A stretch of DNA of 51,967 nucleotides from assembly GCA_900757655.1 (NCBI GenBank), contig CAAEOT010000037.1, positions 1 to 51,967 on the forward strand, read 5' to 3'. Of the stretch, positions 42,193 through 51,773 are shown piece after piece; positions within the stretch are counted from its first letter, which is position 1, and every line of letters begins with the position of its first letter. The translations under genes and the position numbers were made by a program. The stretch comes from an uncultured Oscillospiraceae bacterium. GTDB taxonomy: Bacteria > Bacillota > Clostridia > Oscillospirales > Oscillospiraceae. The notes under the pieces are model-generated. The model did no database searches and was not told the DNA's origin. It was given only the letters and a program-made list of their open reading frames with translations.

Positions 42193-43569
42193 ATGGCAAA
42201 AATGTGGGCGGGCCGCACGGCCGGCGTGACCGATCCGGTCGCGGACGATTTCAACTCCTCCATCCGGTTCGACAGCCGGATGTACCGCGAGGACATCACG
42301 GGCAGCATGGCGCACGCGGCGATGCTCGGCGCGCAGCACATCCTCCCGCAGGCGGACGCCGATGCCATCATCGACGCGCTGCAGGGCATTCTGGATGATC
42401 TCGACAGCGGCGCGCTCGCGTTTGACCCAGCGTGCGAGGACATCCACATGTTCGTCGAGCAGGTGCTCACCGCGCGCATCGGCGACCTCGGCAAGAAGCT
42501 GCACACCGCCCGCTCGCGCAACGATCAGGTCGCGCTCGACCTGCGTATGTACCTGCGCAACGAGACGAGCGAGGTCATTGCGCTGACAAAGGACGTGCTC
42601 GCCGCGCTGGTGGATCAGGCCAAGGCGCACAAGGGCGACATTCTGCCCGGCTATACGCACCTGCAGCGCGCGCAGCCGATCACCTTCGGCCACCACCTGA
42701 TGGCCTATGCCATGATGCTCCTGCGCGACATCGACCGTATGCAGGACGCGGTCAAGCGCATGAACGTCTCCCCCATCGGCTGCTGCGCCCTCGCCGGCAC
42801 GACGTATGACACCGACCGGTTCTTCGAGGCCAAACAGCTCGGCTTTGACGATGTGGCGCGCAACAGTTTGGACGGCGTGTCCGACCGGGACTTCTGCGTC
42901 GAGCTGCTCGATGCTTACGCCATCGAGATGATGCACCTCTCGCGCCTGAGCGAGGAGCTGGTGCTCTGGTCGAGCTGGGAGTTCCAGTTTGTGCAGCTCT
43001 CGGATAGCTACACGACCGGCTCGTCGATCATGCCGCAGAAGAAAAACCCCGACATGGCCGAGCTCATCCGCGGCAAGACCGGCCGCGTCTACGGCGACCT
43101 GATCGCCATGCTCACGGCGCTCAAGGGCCTGCCGCTGGCATATAATAAGGATATGCAGGAGGACAAGGAGGCCGTGTTCGACGCGGTGGACACCGTGAAG
43201 ATGTGCCTGCGCGTCATGGCGCCGATGCTCGCGACCATGACCGTGCGCGCCGACAAGATGCTCCACGCGGCGCAGACGGGCTTCCTCAACGCGACCGACC
43301 TCGCGGACTACCTCGTCACGAAGGGCCTGCCGTTCCGCAGCGCGTACAAGGTCTCCGGCGAGCTCGTGGCCTACTGCATCGCACACAGCACCGTGCTCGA
43401 AAAGCTCCCGCTCGAGACCTTCCGGGCCTTCAGCGATCTCTTTGACGACGGCGTGTATGATGCCATTGACCTCACCAGCTGCGTCACGCGGCGCGTGTCC
43501 TACGGCGGCACGTCCGTGCCGAGCGTCGAGGCGCAGATCGCCTGGGTCGAGCAGCAGCTCGGTGAATGA
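42193..43569 (+). CDS. argH: Argininosuccinate lyase
   Basis: Splits argininosuccinate to arginine and fumarate. 458 residues, the usual length; ATG 42193 follows AAGGGAG. Family motifs: MWAGRTAGVTDPVADDFNSS at the start, LHTARSRNDQVALDLRMYL, ILPGYTHLQRAQPITFGHHL, and the flexible catalytic loop TGSSIMPQKKNPDMAELIRG. All are complete. Second gene of the arginine operon, closed by a terminator 16 bases after the stop. Confidence 0.97.
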   Translation: MAKMWAGRTAGVTDPVADDFNSSIRFDSRMYREDITGSMAHAAMLGAQHILPQADADAIIDALQGILDDLDSGALAFDPACEDIHMFVEQVLTARIGDLGKKLHTARSRNDQVALDLRMYLRNETSEVIALTKDVLAALVDQAKAHKGDILPGYTHLQRAQPITFGHHLMAYAMMLLRDIDRMQDAVKRMNVSPIGCCALAGTTYDTDRFFEAKQLGFDDVARNSLDGVSDRDFCVELLDAYAIEMMHLSRLSEELVLWSSWEFQFVQLSDSYTTGSSIMPQKKNPDMAELIRGKTGRVYGDLIAMLTALKGLPLAYNKDMQEDKEAVFDAVDTVKMCLRVMAPMLATMTVRADKMLHAAQTGFLNATDLADYLVTKGLPFRSAYKVSGELVAYCIAHSTVLEKLPLETFRAFSDLFDDGVYDAIDLTSCVTRRVSYGGTSVPSVEAQIAWVEQQLGE

Positions 43570-43584
43570 GCACAGGCTTTTTGA

Positions 43585-43618
43585 GCCGGTGTCCCGAAAA
43601 GGGGACACCGGCTTTTTT
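43585..43618 (+). terminator. Terminator after argH
   Basis: GCCGGTGTCCC, GAAAA, GGGGACACCGGC, then TTTTTT. Confidence 0.88.
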
Positions 43619-43622
43619 GTCA

Positions 43623-43680
43623 CTTTTTGTACAGACAGTACAAAAAGCCACTTGCGGCCGGCAGCGAATTTCGTTATACT
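43623..43680 (+). promoter_or_regulatory. Promoter and inverted repeat before the first LRR-SLH gene
   Basis: TTGCGG (43652-43657), 17-base spacer, TATACT (43675-43680). Just upstream is a perfect inverted repeat, CTTTTTGTAC / GTACAAAAAG (43623-43647), a likely operator. From the -10 to the signal peptide the sequence is nearly identical to 45492-45587. Confidence 0.7.
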
Positions 43681-43716
43681 GATAGCACCCATTCTAAAAA
43701 ATAAAGGAGAAATGGC

Positions 43717-45384
43717 ATGAAAAAGAAACTTCTGAGCATCCTGCTCGTGCTGAACCTGATGCTCGCGCTCGTGCCCGCGGCCTTCGCGGCCGATATCGTC
43801 GACAGCGGCACCTGTGGCGCCGAGGGCGACGGCAGCAGCGTCACCTGGACGATCGACAAAAACGGCGTTCTGACCGTCACCGGTACCGGTGCGATCACGT
43901 CCGACGCCATGCAGATCCGGCAGCTGAGCAATCGCAGCGACGTGACCTCTGCCGTCATCGGCGAGGGCATCACGGACATGGGCGCGCTTTGGCTGGACTA
44001 CACATCGCTGACCAGCGTGTCGTTCCCGGACACGATCACCCGGCTGAAAAACGTGTGCAGCGGCTGCCCGGAGCTGACGAGCGTGCGTCTGCCGGCCAAG
44101 CTGGAGTCGCTTGTCGGCGCCTTCACGGGGTGCAAAAGCCTGACGACGATCGCGCTGCCGGACACACTGAAGTTCATTTCGGGCAGCTTTGCCAGCTGCG
44201 AGGGCCTGACCGAGGTCGTGATCCCCGAGGGTGTGACGGCGCTTGGCGAAGGCGTGTTTGACGGATGCACGAACCTCGTGCGTCTGACGTTGCCCTCGAC
44301 ACTGCAGGGGATCGGCAGCTTTTGCTTCGGCGAATGCCGCGCACTCAAGAGCGTTTCCATCCCGGAGGGCATTACAAGACTCGAGAGCCATCTGTTTTAC
44401 AACTGCACCGGGCTGGAGAGCATTTCGCTTCCCGCCTCACTGACGAGCATCGGCTATCGGACATTCTCCGGTGCCCGCAATGTCAAGGTCGTCTGCTATG
44501 CCGGCACGGAGGAGCAGTGGAAGGCGCTCTCCCTTTCAAAGGACCTGTTCTCCGGTGCGAAGATCTGCTACGAGCATCCGGACCATGTCTTTGACCCGCT
44601 GACGAATACGCCTGCGACCTGTACGGACGACGGCCGCATCGCCGGTACCTGCACCGTCTGCGGCTACAGCATGGACACCGTGCTGCCCGCATACGGCCAT
44701 GACTGGGACAAGGGTAAGGTCCTCTCGGAGCCGGATGGCCTGCTCTGCGGCTTTATTGAGCACACCTGCCGCCGCTGCGGCGGCACGGGCTATACGGTGC
44801 TCGCCCCTGAGGTCCTTGCCTATGAGCAGTTCACGGACATCGACCCCAACGCCTGGTCGTATGAGGGCATCCAGTTCTGCGTCATGATGGGCTACATGTC
44901 CGGCACGGGCGACACGACCTTCGCGCCCGACGGCGTGACCACACGCGCGCAGATCGTGCAGATCCTCTATAACTTCGTCGGCGAGCCGGAGGTTTCCGGC
45001 AGCACACCGTTCACCGACCTGACGCAGGACTGGTATCAGGACGCGGTGCTCTGGGCGTATCAGACCGGCGTCGTCGCCGGTACGTCGGCCACGACCTTCT
45101 CGCCCAACGTCCCCGTGACGCGCGAGCAGATCGCGGTGCTGCTGGCCGAGTTCGCGGACAAGGTGCTCGAAGTCGGCGGCGCCGAGAGCCCGGCCGACCT
45201 GTCCGCATACCCGGACGGTGCGCAGGTCTCCAGCTGGGCGCGCGATGCGATGGCCGATGCGGTCGCGCTCGGCATCCTCAACGGCGCCGAGATCGACGGC
45301 ACGGTCTGGCTTCTGCCGCAGGGGCAGGCCACGCGCGCCGAGGTCGCCACGCTCCTCGAGGGCTTCTGTGCGAGCCTCGCATAA
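43717..45384 (+). CDS. Secreted BspA-type LRR / SLH surface protein 1
   Basis: 555 residues; ATG 43717 follows AAAGGAG. Signal peptide MKKKLLSILLVLNLMLALVP ending AAFA. A short conserved cap (DSGTCGAEGDGSSVTWTIDK) precedes about nine leucine-rich repeats of the BspA/LRR_5 type (LTSVSFPDTITRLKNVCSGC, LTEVVIPEGVTALGEGVFDG). Next is a cysteine repeat region (CTDDGRIAGTCTVCG, CRRCGGTGY), then an SLH region of three motifs at about 365-555 (FTDIDPNAWSYEGI, TTRAQIVQILYNF, TREQIAVLLAEF, ATRAEVATLLEGF). SLH domains bind wall polysaccharide, and the LRRs likely bind a host or microbial partner (inference). First of four tandem paralogues. Confidence 0.92.
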   Translation: MKKKLLSILLVLNLMLALVPAAFAADIVDSGTCGAEGDGSSVTWTIDKNGVLTVTGTGAITSDAMQIRQLSNRSDVTSAVIGEGITDMGALWLDYTSLTSVSFPDTITRLKNVCSGCPELTSVRLPAKLESLVGAFTGCKSLTTIALPDTLKFISGSFASCEGLTEVVIPEGVTALGEGVFDGCTNLVRLTLPSTLQGIGSFCFGECRALKSVSIPEGITRLESHLFYNCTGLESISLPASLTSIGYRTFSGARNVKVVCYAGTEEQWKALSLSKDLFSGAKICYEHPDHVFDPLTNTPATCTDDGRIAGTCTVCGYSMDTVLPAYGHDWDKGKVLSEPDGLLCGFIEHTCRRCGGTGYTVLAPEVLAYEQFTDIDPNAWSYEGIQFCVMMGYMSGTGDTTFAPDGVTTRAQIVQILYNFVGEPEVSGSTPFTDLTQDWYQDAVLWAYQTGVVAGTSATTFSPNVPVTREQIAVLLAEFADKVLEVGGAESPADLSAYPDGAQVSSWARDAMADAVALGILNGAEIDGTVWLLPQGQATRAEVATLLEGFCASLA

Positions 45385-45402
45385 ATCCATCTCCGATCAC
45401 CG

Positions 45403-45435
45403 AACCGGCGTCCCTGAACGGGGCGCCGGTTTTTT
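45403..45435 (+). terminator. Terminator after LRR-SLH gene 1
   Basis: AACCGGCGTCCC, TGAAC, GGGGCGCCGGTT, then TTTT. Almost the same stem recurs at 51726. Confidence 0.85.
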
Positions 45436-45468
45436 GCCGTTTTTCCATACAGATGGCAGAAAGGCCCC

Positions 45469-45497
45469 TTGCGGAAGCAGATGAATTTCGCTATACT
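45469..45497 (+). promoter_or_regulatory. Promoter of LRR-SLH gene 2
   Basis: TTGCGG (45469-45474), 17-base spacer, TATACT (45492-45497), matching the promoter of gene 1, but without its perfect upstream inverted repeat. Confidence 0.7.
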
Positions 45498-45533
45498 GAT
45501 AGCACCCATTCTAAAAAATAAAGGAGAAATGGC

Positions 45534-48128
45534 ATGAAAAAGAAACTTCTGAGCATCCTGCTTGTTCTGAGCCTGATGCTCGCGCTCGTCCCGGCGGCCT
45601 TCGCGGCCGAGCCCGCCAGCGGCACCTGCGGCGCGGAGGGGGACGGCAGCAACGTCACCTGGACGCTGGATGCTTCCGGTACGCTAACCTTCACCGGCAC
45701 CGGCGCAATCCGCGACTATGCGTCCAGCGCGCCGCCGTGGCGTTACAGTGCCGTTACGGTCGTTGTCGGCGAGGGCATTACTCGCCTCGGTGCATATATG
45801 CTGGCAGGCAGCACAGTCACATCGGTCAGTCTGCCGTCCACGCTCACGGACGTTGACACGCAAGCCCTGAACGGCTGCCGGTACCTGACCGGCATCACGT
45901 TCCCGGATGGTGTGAAGACCATTGGCGAGCAGGCACTGTCAAATTGTACGTCGCTGACGTCTGTCACACTTCCGGCCAGCGTCGAAACGATTGGCGACCG
46001 GGCGTTTATGGGCTGCACCATGCTTGCGTCCGTGACGATCCCTGAGGGGCCGACCCATCTGGGTACCAATCTGTTCAGAGGCGATTGGGAGCTTAAGAGC
46101 ATCCTGCTGCCGCAGAGCCTGACCCAGCTGGATGAGAGCGTGTTTTCTTCCTGCGGCATCGAAACCATAACCATTCCGGACAACGTGACAGTCATCGGCA
46201 AGAAGGCCTTTTTCGCCAGTGGGCTGACTGATATTTCCATTCCTGCGGGCGTGACGGATATCGGGGACAGAGCCTTTTCCCAAACGCGTCTGACGAGCGT
46301 TACCGTGCCGGCGACAATCCGCTCGTTCGGCAAATACATTTTCAGTGAGTGCGTCGATTTGCACACTGCCGTGCTGGCGGAGGGCATCACCCGCGTGAGC
46401 GACGGCATGTTCCGCGACTGCACGAACCTCGCAGACGTTACGCTGCCGCAGACGCTCACGGCCATCGCCCAGCAGGCGTTCTCCGGCTGCACGGATCTTG
46501 AGCACATCGCGCTGCCCGAGACTACGGTCAAATACGGCGCGTGTGCGTTCAGCGGCACATATCTGACGGATGTCCGTTTCCCGGCCGGGACGAGCTACCT
46601 CGGCAAGGGTGTGCTGAGCAATATGCCCGTCCTGCAGCAGATCACGCTTCCGGATGGACTGACGAGCGTCGGCGCCGAGCTGTTTTTGGGAGACAAGGAG
46701 CTCAAAGAGGTTACGCTCCCGTCCGGTTTGACCGCCGTGAGCGACGGCATGTTTTCCGGCTGCACGGCGCTGCAATCGATCGATCTGCCGGACACCGTCG
46801 CCTATATCGGCGAAAGCGCGTTTTCCGGCTGCACGGCACTCACGGACCTGACGTTCCCGGCCGGGCTGGAGTCGTTCGGCAGAGAGGCCCTGCAGGGCTG
46901 CAGCAGCCTGACGGAGATCACGGTCCCCACCGGCGTGCACGCGCTGCCGGAGGCGGTATTCAGCGGCTGCAGTCGGCTCGTCAACGTCAACCTGCCCGAG
47001 GGTCTGACGAGCATCGGCCCCACCGCGTTCCAATCCTGCATCAACCTGCGGGAGATCTCCATTCCCGACAGCGTACAGGCCATTCACGGCTCGGCGTTTG
47101 AATGGGCGCTGCGCCTGAGCGACATTCGGGTCGGTGCAGGCAACCCCACCTATCATACGGTCGACGGCGTGCTCATGACCAAGGACGGCTATGAGCTGAC
47201 GGTCTATCCCGCCGGGCGCCCCGGCATCCGCTATGATGTGCCGGATGGCATTGTGGAAATCGCGCCGAGCGCGTTTTACGGCAGCGGTCTGGTCGCCGTC
47301 CGCTGCCCGGACAGCCTGCGCAAGATCGGCCGCACGGCGTTCGCCAACAATGAGCGCCTGCGCTACGTGCAGCTCCCGGCCGGCATGCAGTCGATCGAGA
47401 CCTGGGCCTTCAGCGGCTCGGACAACATCACGGATGTTTGCTTCGGCGGCAGCGAGGAAGCGTTCCATGCGCTGTGCGATCCGGACTATGTTTTTCCCAG
47501 CCGCGTGAATGTGCACAGCTACTCGTACATGGTCATCCCGGGCGCGGCAGAGCTGTTCACGGACGTCGATGCGGACAGCTGGGCGATCCCCGGCATCGAC
47601 TTCTGCGTGCTGGCGGGGCTCATGTCCGGCGTAGGCGGGAATGCGTTCGCGCCCAAGGGCGTGACCACACGCGCGCAGGTCGTGCAGATCCTCTACAATC
47701 TCTCCGGCTGCCCGAAGGCGTATGACGGCTCGCCGTTCACCGATCTCACAGCCGACTGGTATCAGCACTCGATCGTGTGGGCGTACCAGAACGGTATCGT
47801 GTCCGGCACGTCGGCCACGACGTTCGAGCCGGAAGCGCCCGTCACGCGCGAGCAGATCGCCGTCATCCTCATGGGCTACGCCGAGAAGGTTCTGGGGCTG
47901 GATTTCTCCGCGGACAAGGCCGATCTCGCGGCGTTCCCGGACGGAGCAAGCGTCTCCGACTGGGCGCGTGACGCCGTGTCCCAGTCGGTCGCGCTCGGTC
48001 TCATCTCCGGCGCGCAGACGAAAGACGGCACATTCCTGCAGCCGCAGGGCGGTGCGACGCGCGAACAGGCCGCGACGATCCTCATGGGCTTTTACTCGCT
48101 CGTGGATGCGGACCTGCGCATGGCGTAG
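45534..48128 (+). CDS. Secreted BspA-type LRR / SLH surface protein 2
   Basis: 864 residues, the longest of the array; ATG 45534 follows AAAGGAG. Signal peptide almost identical to that of gene 1. The cap (SGTCGAEGDGSNVTWTLDAS) is followed by about 20 LRR_5 repeats (LTSVTLPASVETIGDRAFMG, LTDLTFPAGLESFGREALQG). A variant insert, VGAGNPTYHTVDGVLMTKDG, is typical of BspA proteins. Unlike genes 1, 3 and 4 it has no cysteine repeat region. It goes straight into the SLH motifs (FTDVDADSWAIPGIDFCVLA, TTRAQVVQILYNL, TREQIAVILMGY, ATREQAATILMGF). Probably a wall-anchored adhesin. Gene 3 follows after 36 bases with no terminator, so they are probably co-transcribed. Confidence 0.93.
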   Translation: MKKKLLSILLVLSLMLALVPAAFAAEPASGTCGAEGDGSNVTWTLDASGTLTFTGTGAIRDYASSAPPWRYSAVTVVVGEGITRLGAYMLAGSTVTSVSLPSTLTDVDTQALNGCRYLTGITFPDGVKTIGEQALSNCTSLTSVTLPASVETIGDRAFMGCTMLASVTIPEGPTHLGTNLFRGDWELKSILLPQSLTQLDESVFSSCGIETITIPDNVTVIGKKAFFASGLTDISIPAGVTDIGDRAFSQTRLTSVTVPATIRSFGKYIFSECVDLHTAVLAEGITRVSDGMFRDCTNLADVTLPQTLTAIAQQAFSGCTDLEHIALPETTVKYGACAFSGTYLTDVRFPAGTSYLGKGVLSNMPVLQQITLPDGLTSVGAELFLGDKELKEVTLPSGLTAVSDGMFSGCTALQSIDLPDTVAYIGESAFSGCTALTDLTFPAGLESFGREALQGCSSLTEITVPTGVHALPEAVFSGCSRLVNVNLPEGLTSIGPTAFQSCINLREISIPDSVQAIHGSAFEWALRLSDIRVGAGNPTYHTVDGVLMTKDGYELTVYPAGRPGIRYDVPDGIVEIAPSAFYGSGLVAVRCPDSLRKIGRTAFANNERLRYVQLPAGMQSIETWAFSGSDNITDVCFGGSEEAFHALCDPDYVFPSRVNVHSYSYMVIPGAAELFTDVDADSWAIPGIDFCVLAGLMSGVGGNAFAPKGVTTRAQVVQILYNLSGCPKAYDGSPFTDLTADWYQHSIVWAYQNGIVSGTSATTFEPEAPVTREQIAVILMGYAEKVLGLDFSADKADLAAFPDGASVSDWARDAVSQSVALGLISGAQTKDGTFLQPQGGATREQAATILMGFYSLVDADLRMA

Positions 48129-48164
48129 CTCTGCGCATAACGAACGGTGAAAAGGAGAAACCCT

Positions 48165-49967
48165 ATGAAAAAACGCATTTTGAGCCTTGTGCTCGCACTC
48201 TGTCTGGCGCTGTCGCTGGCGCCGGCGGCCTTCGCGGCCAACATTGTCGACAGCGGCACCTGCGGCGCGGACGCTGACGGCAGCAACATCGCCTGGACGC
48301 TCGACGCTGACGGCAATCTGACCGTCACCGGCGCCGGTCTGCTGCAGAAAAAGGCGTTCCAAAACCGGAAGGACATCGTCACCGTGAAGTTCGTGTGCAC
48401 GGACGACCGGGACGTCATGTCCATCAACATCCTCGACTACGCCTTTGCCGGCTGCACGAATCTGCGGTCCATCGACTTTGGCAGCCGGGACGCCAGAGAC
48501 CTGCATGCGCACGCGTTTGAGGGCTGCACGAGCCTGACGGATATCCACTTCGGCAGCAGTTTCGGCTACATCAGCGCCTATGCGTTCCGAGGCTGCACAT
48601 CGCTACGGCAGGTGACCTTCCCGTATACTGTCTTCCAGGTCAGTAAGTACGCCTTTGCCGACTGCACCGCCCTGACGGAGGTAACGTTTGAACCCGACCC
48701 CGACGGGATGGGCGGGCTCAGTACGCTGGGATCCCACGCCTTTGCCGGCTGCACGTCGCTGCGCGCCGTGAACGTGCCCGAGCGTCTCAACCGGATCGAC
48801 AGCTATGCGTTTTCCGGCTGCAGCTCGCTGGAATGGCTGCCAATCGAACAGTTCGACGTTCTGGAGGCCCACTCCTTCGCCGGCTGGACCGGACTGAAAA
48901 GCGCAGTGCTCTCGCCGCAGCTCAAGAGTCTGCCTGACGGCCTGTTTGACGGCTGCACGGGTCTGCAGCGCGTGACGGTTCAGAACAATGTCACCAGCAT
49001 CGGCACCGGCGTGTTCTCCGGCTGCACCGCACTCACGGACGTGTACTACACCGGCGCGCAGGCGCAGTGGGATCAGATCCGGACCCCGAAGGGCGAGGAT
49101 GTGCTCGGCAGCGCGGTGCTGCACTGCAACGCGGCCGCGCACACGTTTGCCGGCGACTGGGTCGAGACAACGCCCGCGACCTGCACGGACGACGGCGTTC
49201 TGACCCGCATCTGCACCGACCCCGGCTGCGGCCGGACGCAGACGCGCATCGTCCCCTCCCTCGGCCATGACTGGGACGACGGCGTGACCCGCATTGAGCC
49301 CGACGGCCTGCTGGCCGGCGTGGTGGTCTACACCTGCGGCCGCTGCGCCCTGACCGCCATAGAGCTGACCGCTCCGGAGATCTGGGCATATCAGCACTTC
49401 ACGGACCTCGACCCCGAGAGCTGGTCGTACGAGGGCATCCAGTACTGCGTGGCCACCGGACTCATGTCCGGCGTTGGCGGCACAACGTTTCTGCCCGGCG
49501 GCGTGACGACGCGCGCGCAGCTCGTGCAGATCCTCTATAACCTGGAGGGTGAGCCGGCCGTCACCGGCAGCACGCCGTTCACCGACCTCACGGCCGACTG
49601 GTATCAGGACGCCGTCACGTGGGCGTATCAGAACCACATCGTCTCCGGCACATCGGCTACGACATTTGCGCCTGACCTCGTCGTCACGCGCGAGCAGATC
49701 GCGGTCGTGCTCGTGGACTTCCTCATGAACGTCTACGGGCTCGAGCGCACGTGGATACCCGCGGCGCTGGATGTGTATCCGGACGGGCCGGACGTCTCCG
49801 ACTGGGCACAGGCCGGAATGTCGGACGCGCTGAGCCTGAAGCTGATCTCCGGCGCAACAAACGGCGAATCACTGGTGCGCCACCTGAATCCGCGCGCGGG
49901 CGCCACACGCGCCGAGGTCGCGACCATCCTCGAGAATATGTGCAGCGGCGTGCTCGGCATCGGCTGA
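48165..49967 (+). CDS. Secreted BspA-type LRR / SLH surface protein 3
   Basis: 600 residues from ATG 48165 (MKKRILSLVLALCLALSLAP), with AAAGGAG upstream; a start 18 bases earlier lacks such a site. Cap DSGTCGADADGSNIAWTLDA, then about ten LRR_5 repeats (LRQVTFPYTVFQVSKYAFAD, LQRVTVQNNVTSIGTGVFSG). A cysteine region follows (CTDDGVLTRICTDPGCGRTQ, CGRCALTAI) and three SLH motifs (FTDLDPESWSYEGIQYCVAT, TTRAQLVQILYNLEG, TREQIAVVLVDFL, TRAEVATILENM). Probably shares the transcript of gene 2. The spread of LRRs differs between paralogues while the SLH part is nearly constant. Confidence 0.92.
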   Translation: MKKRILSLVLALCLALSLAPAAFAANIVDSGTCGADADGSNIAWTLDADGNLTVTGAGLLQKKAFQNRKDIVTVKFVCTDDRDVMSINILDYAFAGCTNLRSIDFGSRDARDLHAHAFEGCTSLTDIHFGSSFGYISAYAFRGCTSLRQVTFPYTVFQVSKYAFADCTALTEVTFEPDPDGMGGLSTLGSHAFAGCTSLRAVNVPERLNRIDSYAFSGCSSLEWLPIEQFDVLEAHSFAGWTGLKSAVLSPQLKSLPDGLFDGCTGLQRVTVQNNVTSIGTGVFSGCTALTDVYYTGAQAQWDQIRTPKGEDVLGSAVLHCNAAAHTFAGDWVETTPATCTDDGVLTRICTDPGCGRTQTRIVPSLGHDWDDGVTRIEPDGLLAGVVVYTCGRCALTAIELTAPEIWAYQHFTDLDPESWSYEGIQYCVATGLMSGVGGTTFLPGGVTTRAQLVQILYNLEGEPAVTGSTPFTDLTADWYQDAVTWAYQNHIVSGTSATTFAPDLVVTREQIAVVLVDFLMNVYGLERTWIPAALDVYPDGPDVSDWAQAGMSDALSLKLISGATNGESLVRHLNPRAGATRAEVATILENMCSGVLGIG

Positions 49968-50007
49968 GCGGGCCCGCCGCAAAAAGAAACCAAAACCACA
50001 CGGCACA

Positions 50008-50038
50008 GGGCGCTTCCGGGCACGGAAGCGCCCTTTTT
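50008..50038 (+). terminator. Terminator after LRR-SLH gene 3
   Basis: GGGCGCTTCCG, GGCA, CGGAAGCGCCC, then TTTTT. Confidence 0.85.
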
Positions 50039-50051
50039 CTGCAAAAACCAG

Positions 50052-50080
50052 TTGTTTCCGCACCAAAAATCCGGTATAAT
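50052..50080 (+). promoter_or_regulatory. Promoter of LRR-SLH gene 4
   Basis: TTGTTT (50052-50057), 17-base spacer, TATAAT (50075-50080), about 50 bases ahead of the start. Confidence 0.65.
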
Positions 50081-50133
50081 AGGAACAATTTGCGGCGTTT
50101 GTCGCAAAACCGGAATGAAAAAGGAGAATCAGG

Positions 50134-51708
50134 ATGAAAAAACGACTTCTGAGCATCCTGCTCGTGCTGAGCCTGATGCTCGCGCTCGTCCCCGCGGCGT
50201 TTGCGGCCGGTGATGTGAGCGCCGAACTGGGAAGCGACGGCACAACGCTCACCTTCTCCGGCAGAGGCACTGCCACGGCCGACTGCTGGAACGGCGACTG
50301 GACCGCCGTCACGCACATTGCCCTCGGGTTTAACATCAGCGGCATCGCCGAGGATGTGCTGGCCCGCTGCGTCAACCTCGTGTCCTTTGAGACCGTCAAG
50401 GGCAGCTGGTATCTCCAGACCTACAACGGCGGCCTCATCTCCGAGGACAGCAAACAGATGCTGGCCGCGCCGAACAAGTGCACGGCTTATGAAATTTTCG
50501 ACTTGGTGCAGACCGTCAAGACGGGCGCGTTCCGCTACTGTCAGGGGCTGACGGCGGTCACGTTCCCGGCAAGCCTCACCACCATTGAGGCGCAGGCCTT
50601 CACCAGCTGCCTGAGCCTGACGGACGTTCAGCTGCCAGACGGCCTGAAGACGATCGGCGACTTTGCCTTTGCCGGCTGCGCCGCGCTGACGAGCGTGCTC
50701 ATCCCGAAGAGCGTCACGCACATCGGCGCGGGCGCCTTCACCGGCTGCACCGCGCTCACGGCCATCAACTACAGCGGCACCGAGGCCGAGTGGGCCCAGC
50801 TGACCAAGGGCGAGAATGCACTGCCGGAGGGCGTGACCGTGAACTTCAACGCGCCCATCCACCACTACGGTTTCTGGACGGGCACGTACCCGAACTGCAC
50901 GACCGAGGGTCAGCGCACCCGCGCCTGCAAGGACGACGGCTGCGGTCACACGGAGGAAATGACGCTCCCCGCCCGCGGCCACTACTTCGACGGCGGCCGT
51001 GTGACGACGCCGCCGACGGAGACCACGACCGGCGTACGCACCTATACCTGCAAGACCTACGGCTGCAATGCCACGTACACCGAGGAGATCCCCAAGCTTG
51101 CCCCGCAGGTGCCCGTGAGCGAGCGCTTTAACGACGTCGCCCCCGACGGCTGGGCGTATGAGGACATTGCGTACTGTGTGGAGCACAGCCTCATGTCCGG
51201 CGTCGGCGGCCGGAGCTTCGCGCCCGACGGCGTGATGACCCGCGCGCAGATCGTGCAGGTGCTCTATAACATCGAGGGCGAGCCGGCCGTCACCGGCAGC
51301 ACCCCGTTCACCGACCTCACGTCCGACTGGTATCAGAACGCGGTGCTCTGGGCGTACCAGACCGGCGTCGTCGCCGGCACGTCGGACACGACGTTCGACC
51401 CCGAGTCGCCCGTAACGCGCGAGCAGACGGCCGTCATCCTCATGGAGTACGCCGACCAGGTGCTCGACAAGTACCACCCGAGCGAATACGACCGGCTCTT
51501 CCCGTATCAGGACCGTGCGGACATCTCCTACTTCGCGCGCACGGCCATGAACTGGGCGGTCGATCACAATCTGTTCAGCGGCGTGCCCGGCCCGGGCGGT
51601 CTCTATCTCGAGCCGCAGAGCGCTGCCACCCGCGCGCAGATGGCCGTCATTCTGGCACAGTTCTGCCGCGAGCTGAACGTCTGGAACGAGCCCATTCCGC
51701 TCGCCTGA
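50134..51708 (+). CDS. Secreted BspA-type LRR / SLH surface protein 4
   Basis: 524 residues; ATG 50134 follows AAAGGAG. The signal peptide is like those of genes 1 and 2, but the cap is different (GDVSAELGSDGTTLTFSGRG). It is followed by an unusual non-LRR stretch (SFETVKGSWYLQTYNGGLIS, APNKCTAYEIFDLVQTVKTG) and only about four LRRs (LTAVTFPASLTTIEAQAFTS, LTSVLIPKSVTHIGAGAFTG). Then a cysteine region (CTTEGQRTRACKDDGCGHTE, CKTYGCNATY) and the SLH motifs (FNDVAPDGWAYEDI, MTRAQIVQVLYNIEG, TREQTAVILMEYAD, TRAQMAVILAQFC). It has its own promoter and terminator. Probably an adhesin or wall-associated binding protein, the most divergent of the four. Confidence 0.92.
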   Translation: MKKRLLSILLVLSLMLALVPAAFAAGDVSAELGSDGTTLTFSGRGTATADCWNGDWTAVTHIALGFNISGIAEDVLARCVNLVSFETVKGSWYLQTYNGGLISEDSKQMLAAPNKCTAYEIFDLVQTVKTGAFRYCQGLTAVTFPASLTTIEAQAFTSCLSLTDVQLPDGLKTIGDFAFAGCAALTSVLIPKSVTHIGAGAFTGCTALTAINYSGTEAEWAQLTKGENALPEGVTVNFNAPIHHYGFWTGTYPNCTTEGQRTRACKDDGCGHTEEMTLPARGHYFDGGRVTTPPTETTTGVRTYTCKTYGCNATYTEEIPKLAPQVPVSERFNDVAPDGWAYEDIAYCVEHSLMSGVGGRSFAPDGVMTRAQIVQVLYNIEGEPAVTGSTPFTDLTSDWYQNAVLWAYQTGVVAGTSDTTFDPESPVTREQTAVILMEYADQVLDKYHPSEYDRLFPYQDRADISYFARTAMNWAVDHNLFSGVPGPGGLYLEPQSAATRAQMAVILAQFCRELNVWNEPIPLA

Positions 51709-51725
51709 TCTACACCCGGCTTTCG

Positions 51726-51758
51726 ACCGGCGTCCCTGAACGGGACGCCGGTTTTTTG
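51726..51758 (+). terminator. Terminator after LRR-SLH gene 4
   Basis: ACCGGCGTCCC, TGAAC, GGGACGCCGGT, then TTTTT. Confidence 0.88.
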
Positions 51759-51773
51759 CACCTGGTGAATTAT

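Noticed and set aside
43717..51708. Repeated SLH and LRR segments as a CRISPR or DNA satellite array
   Set aside because: The repeats are protein repeats in open frames with drifting sequence and no regular spacers.
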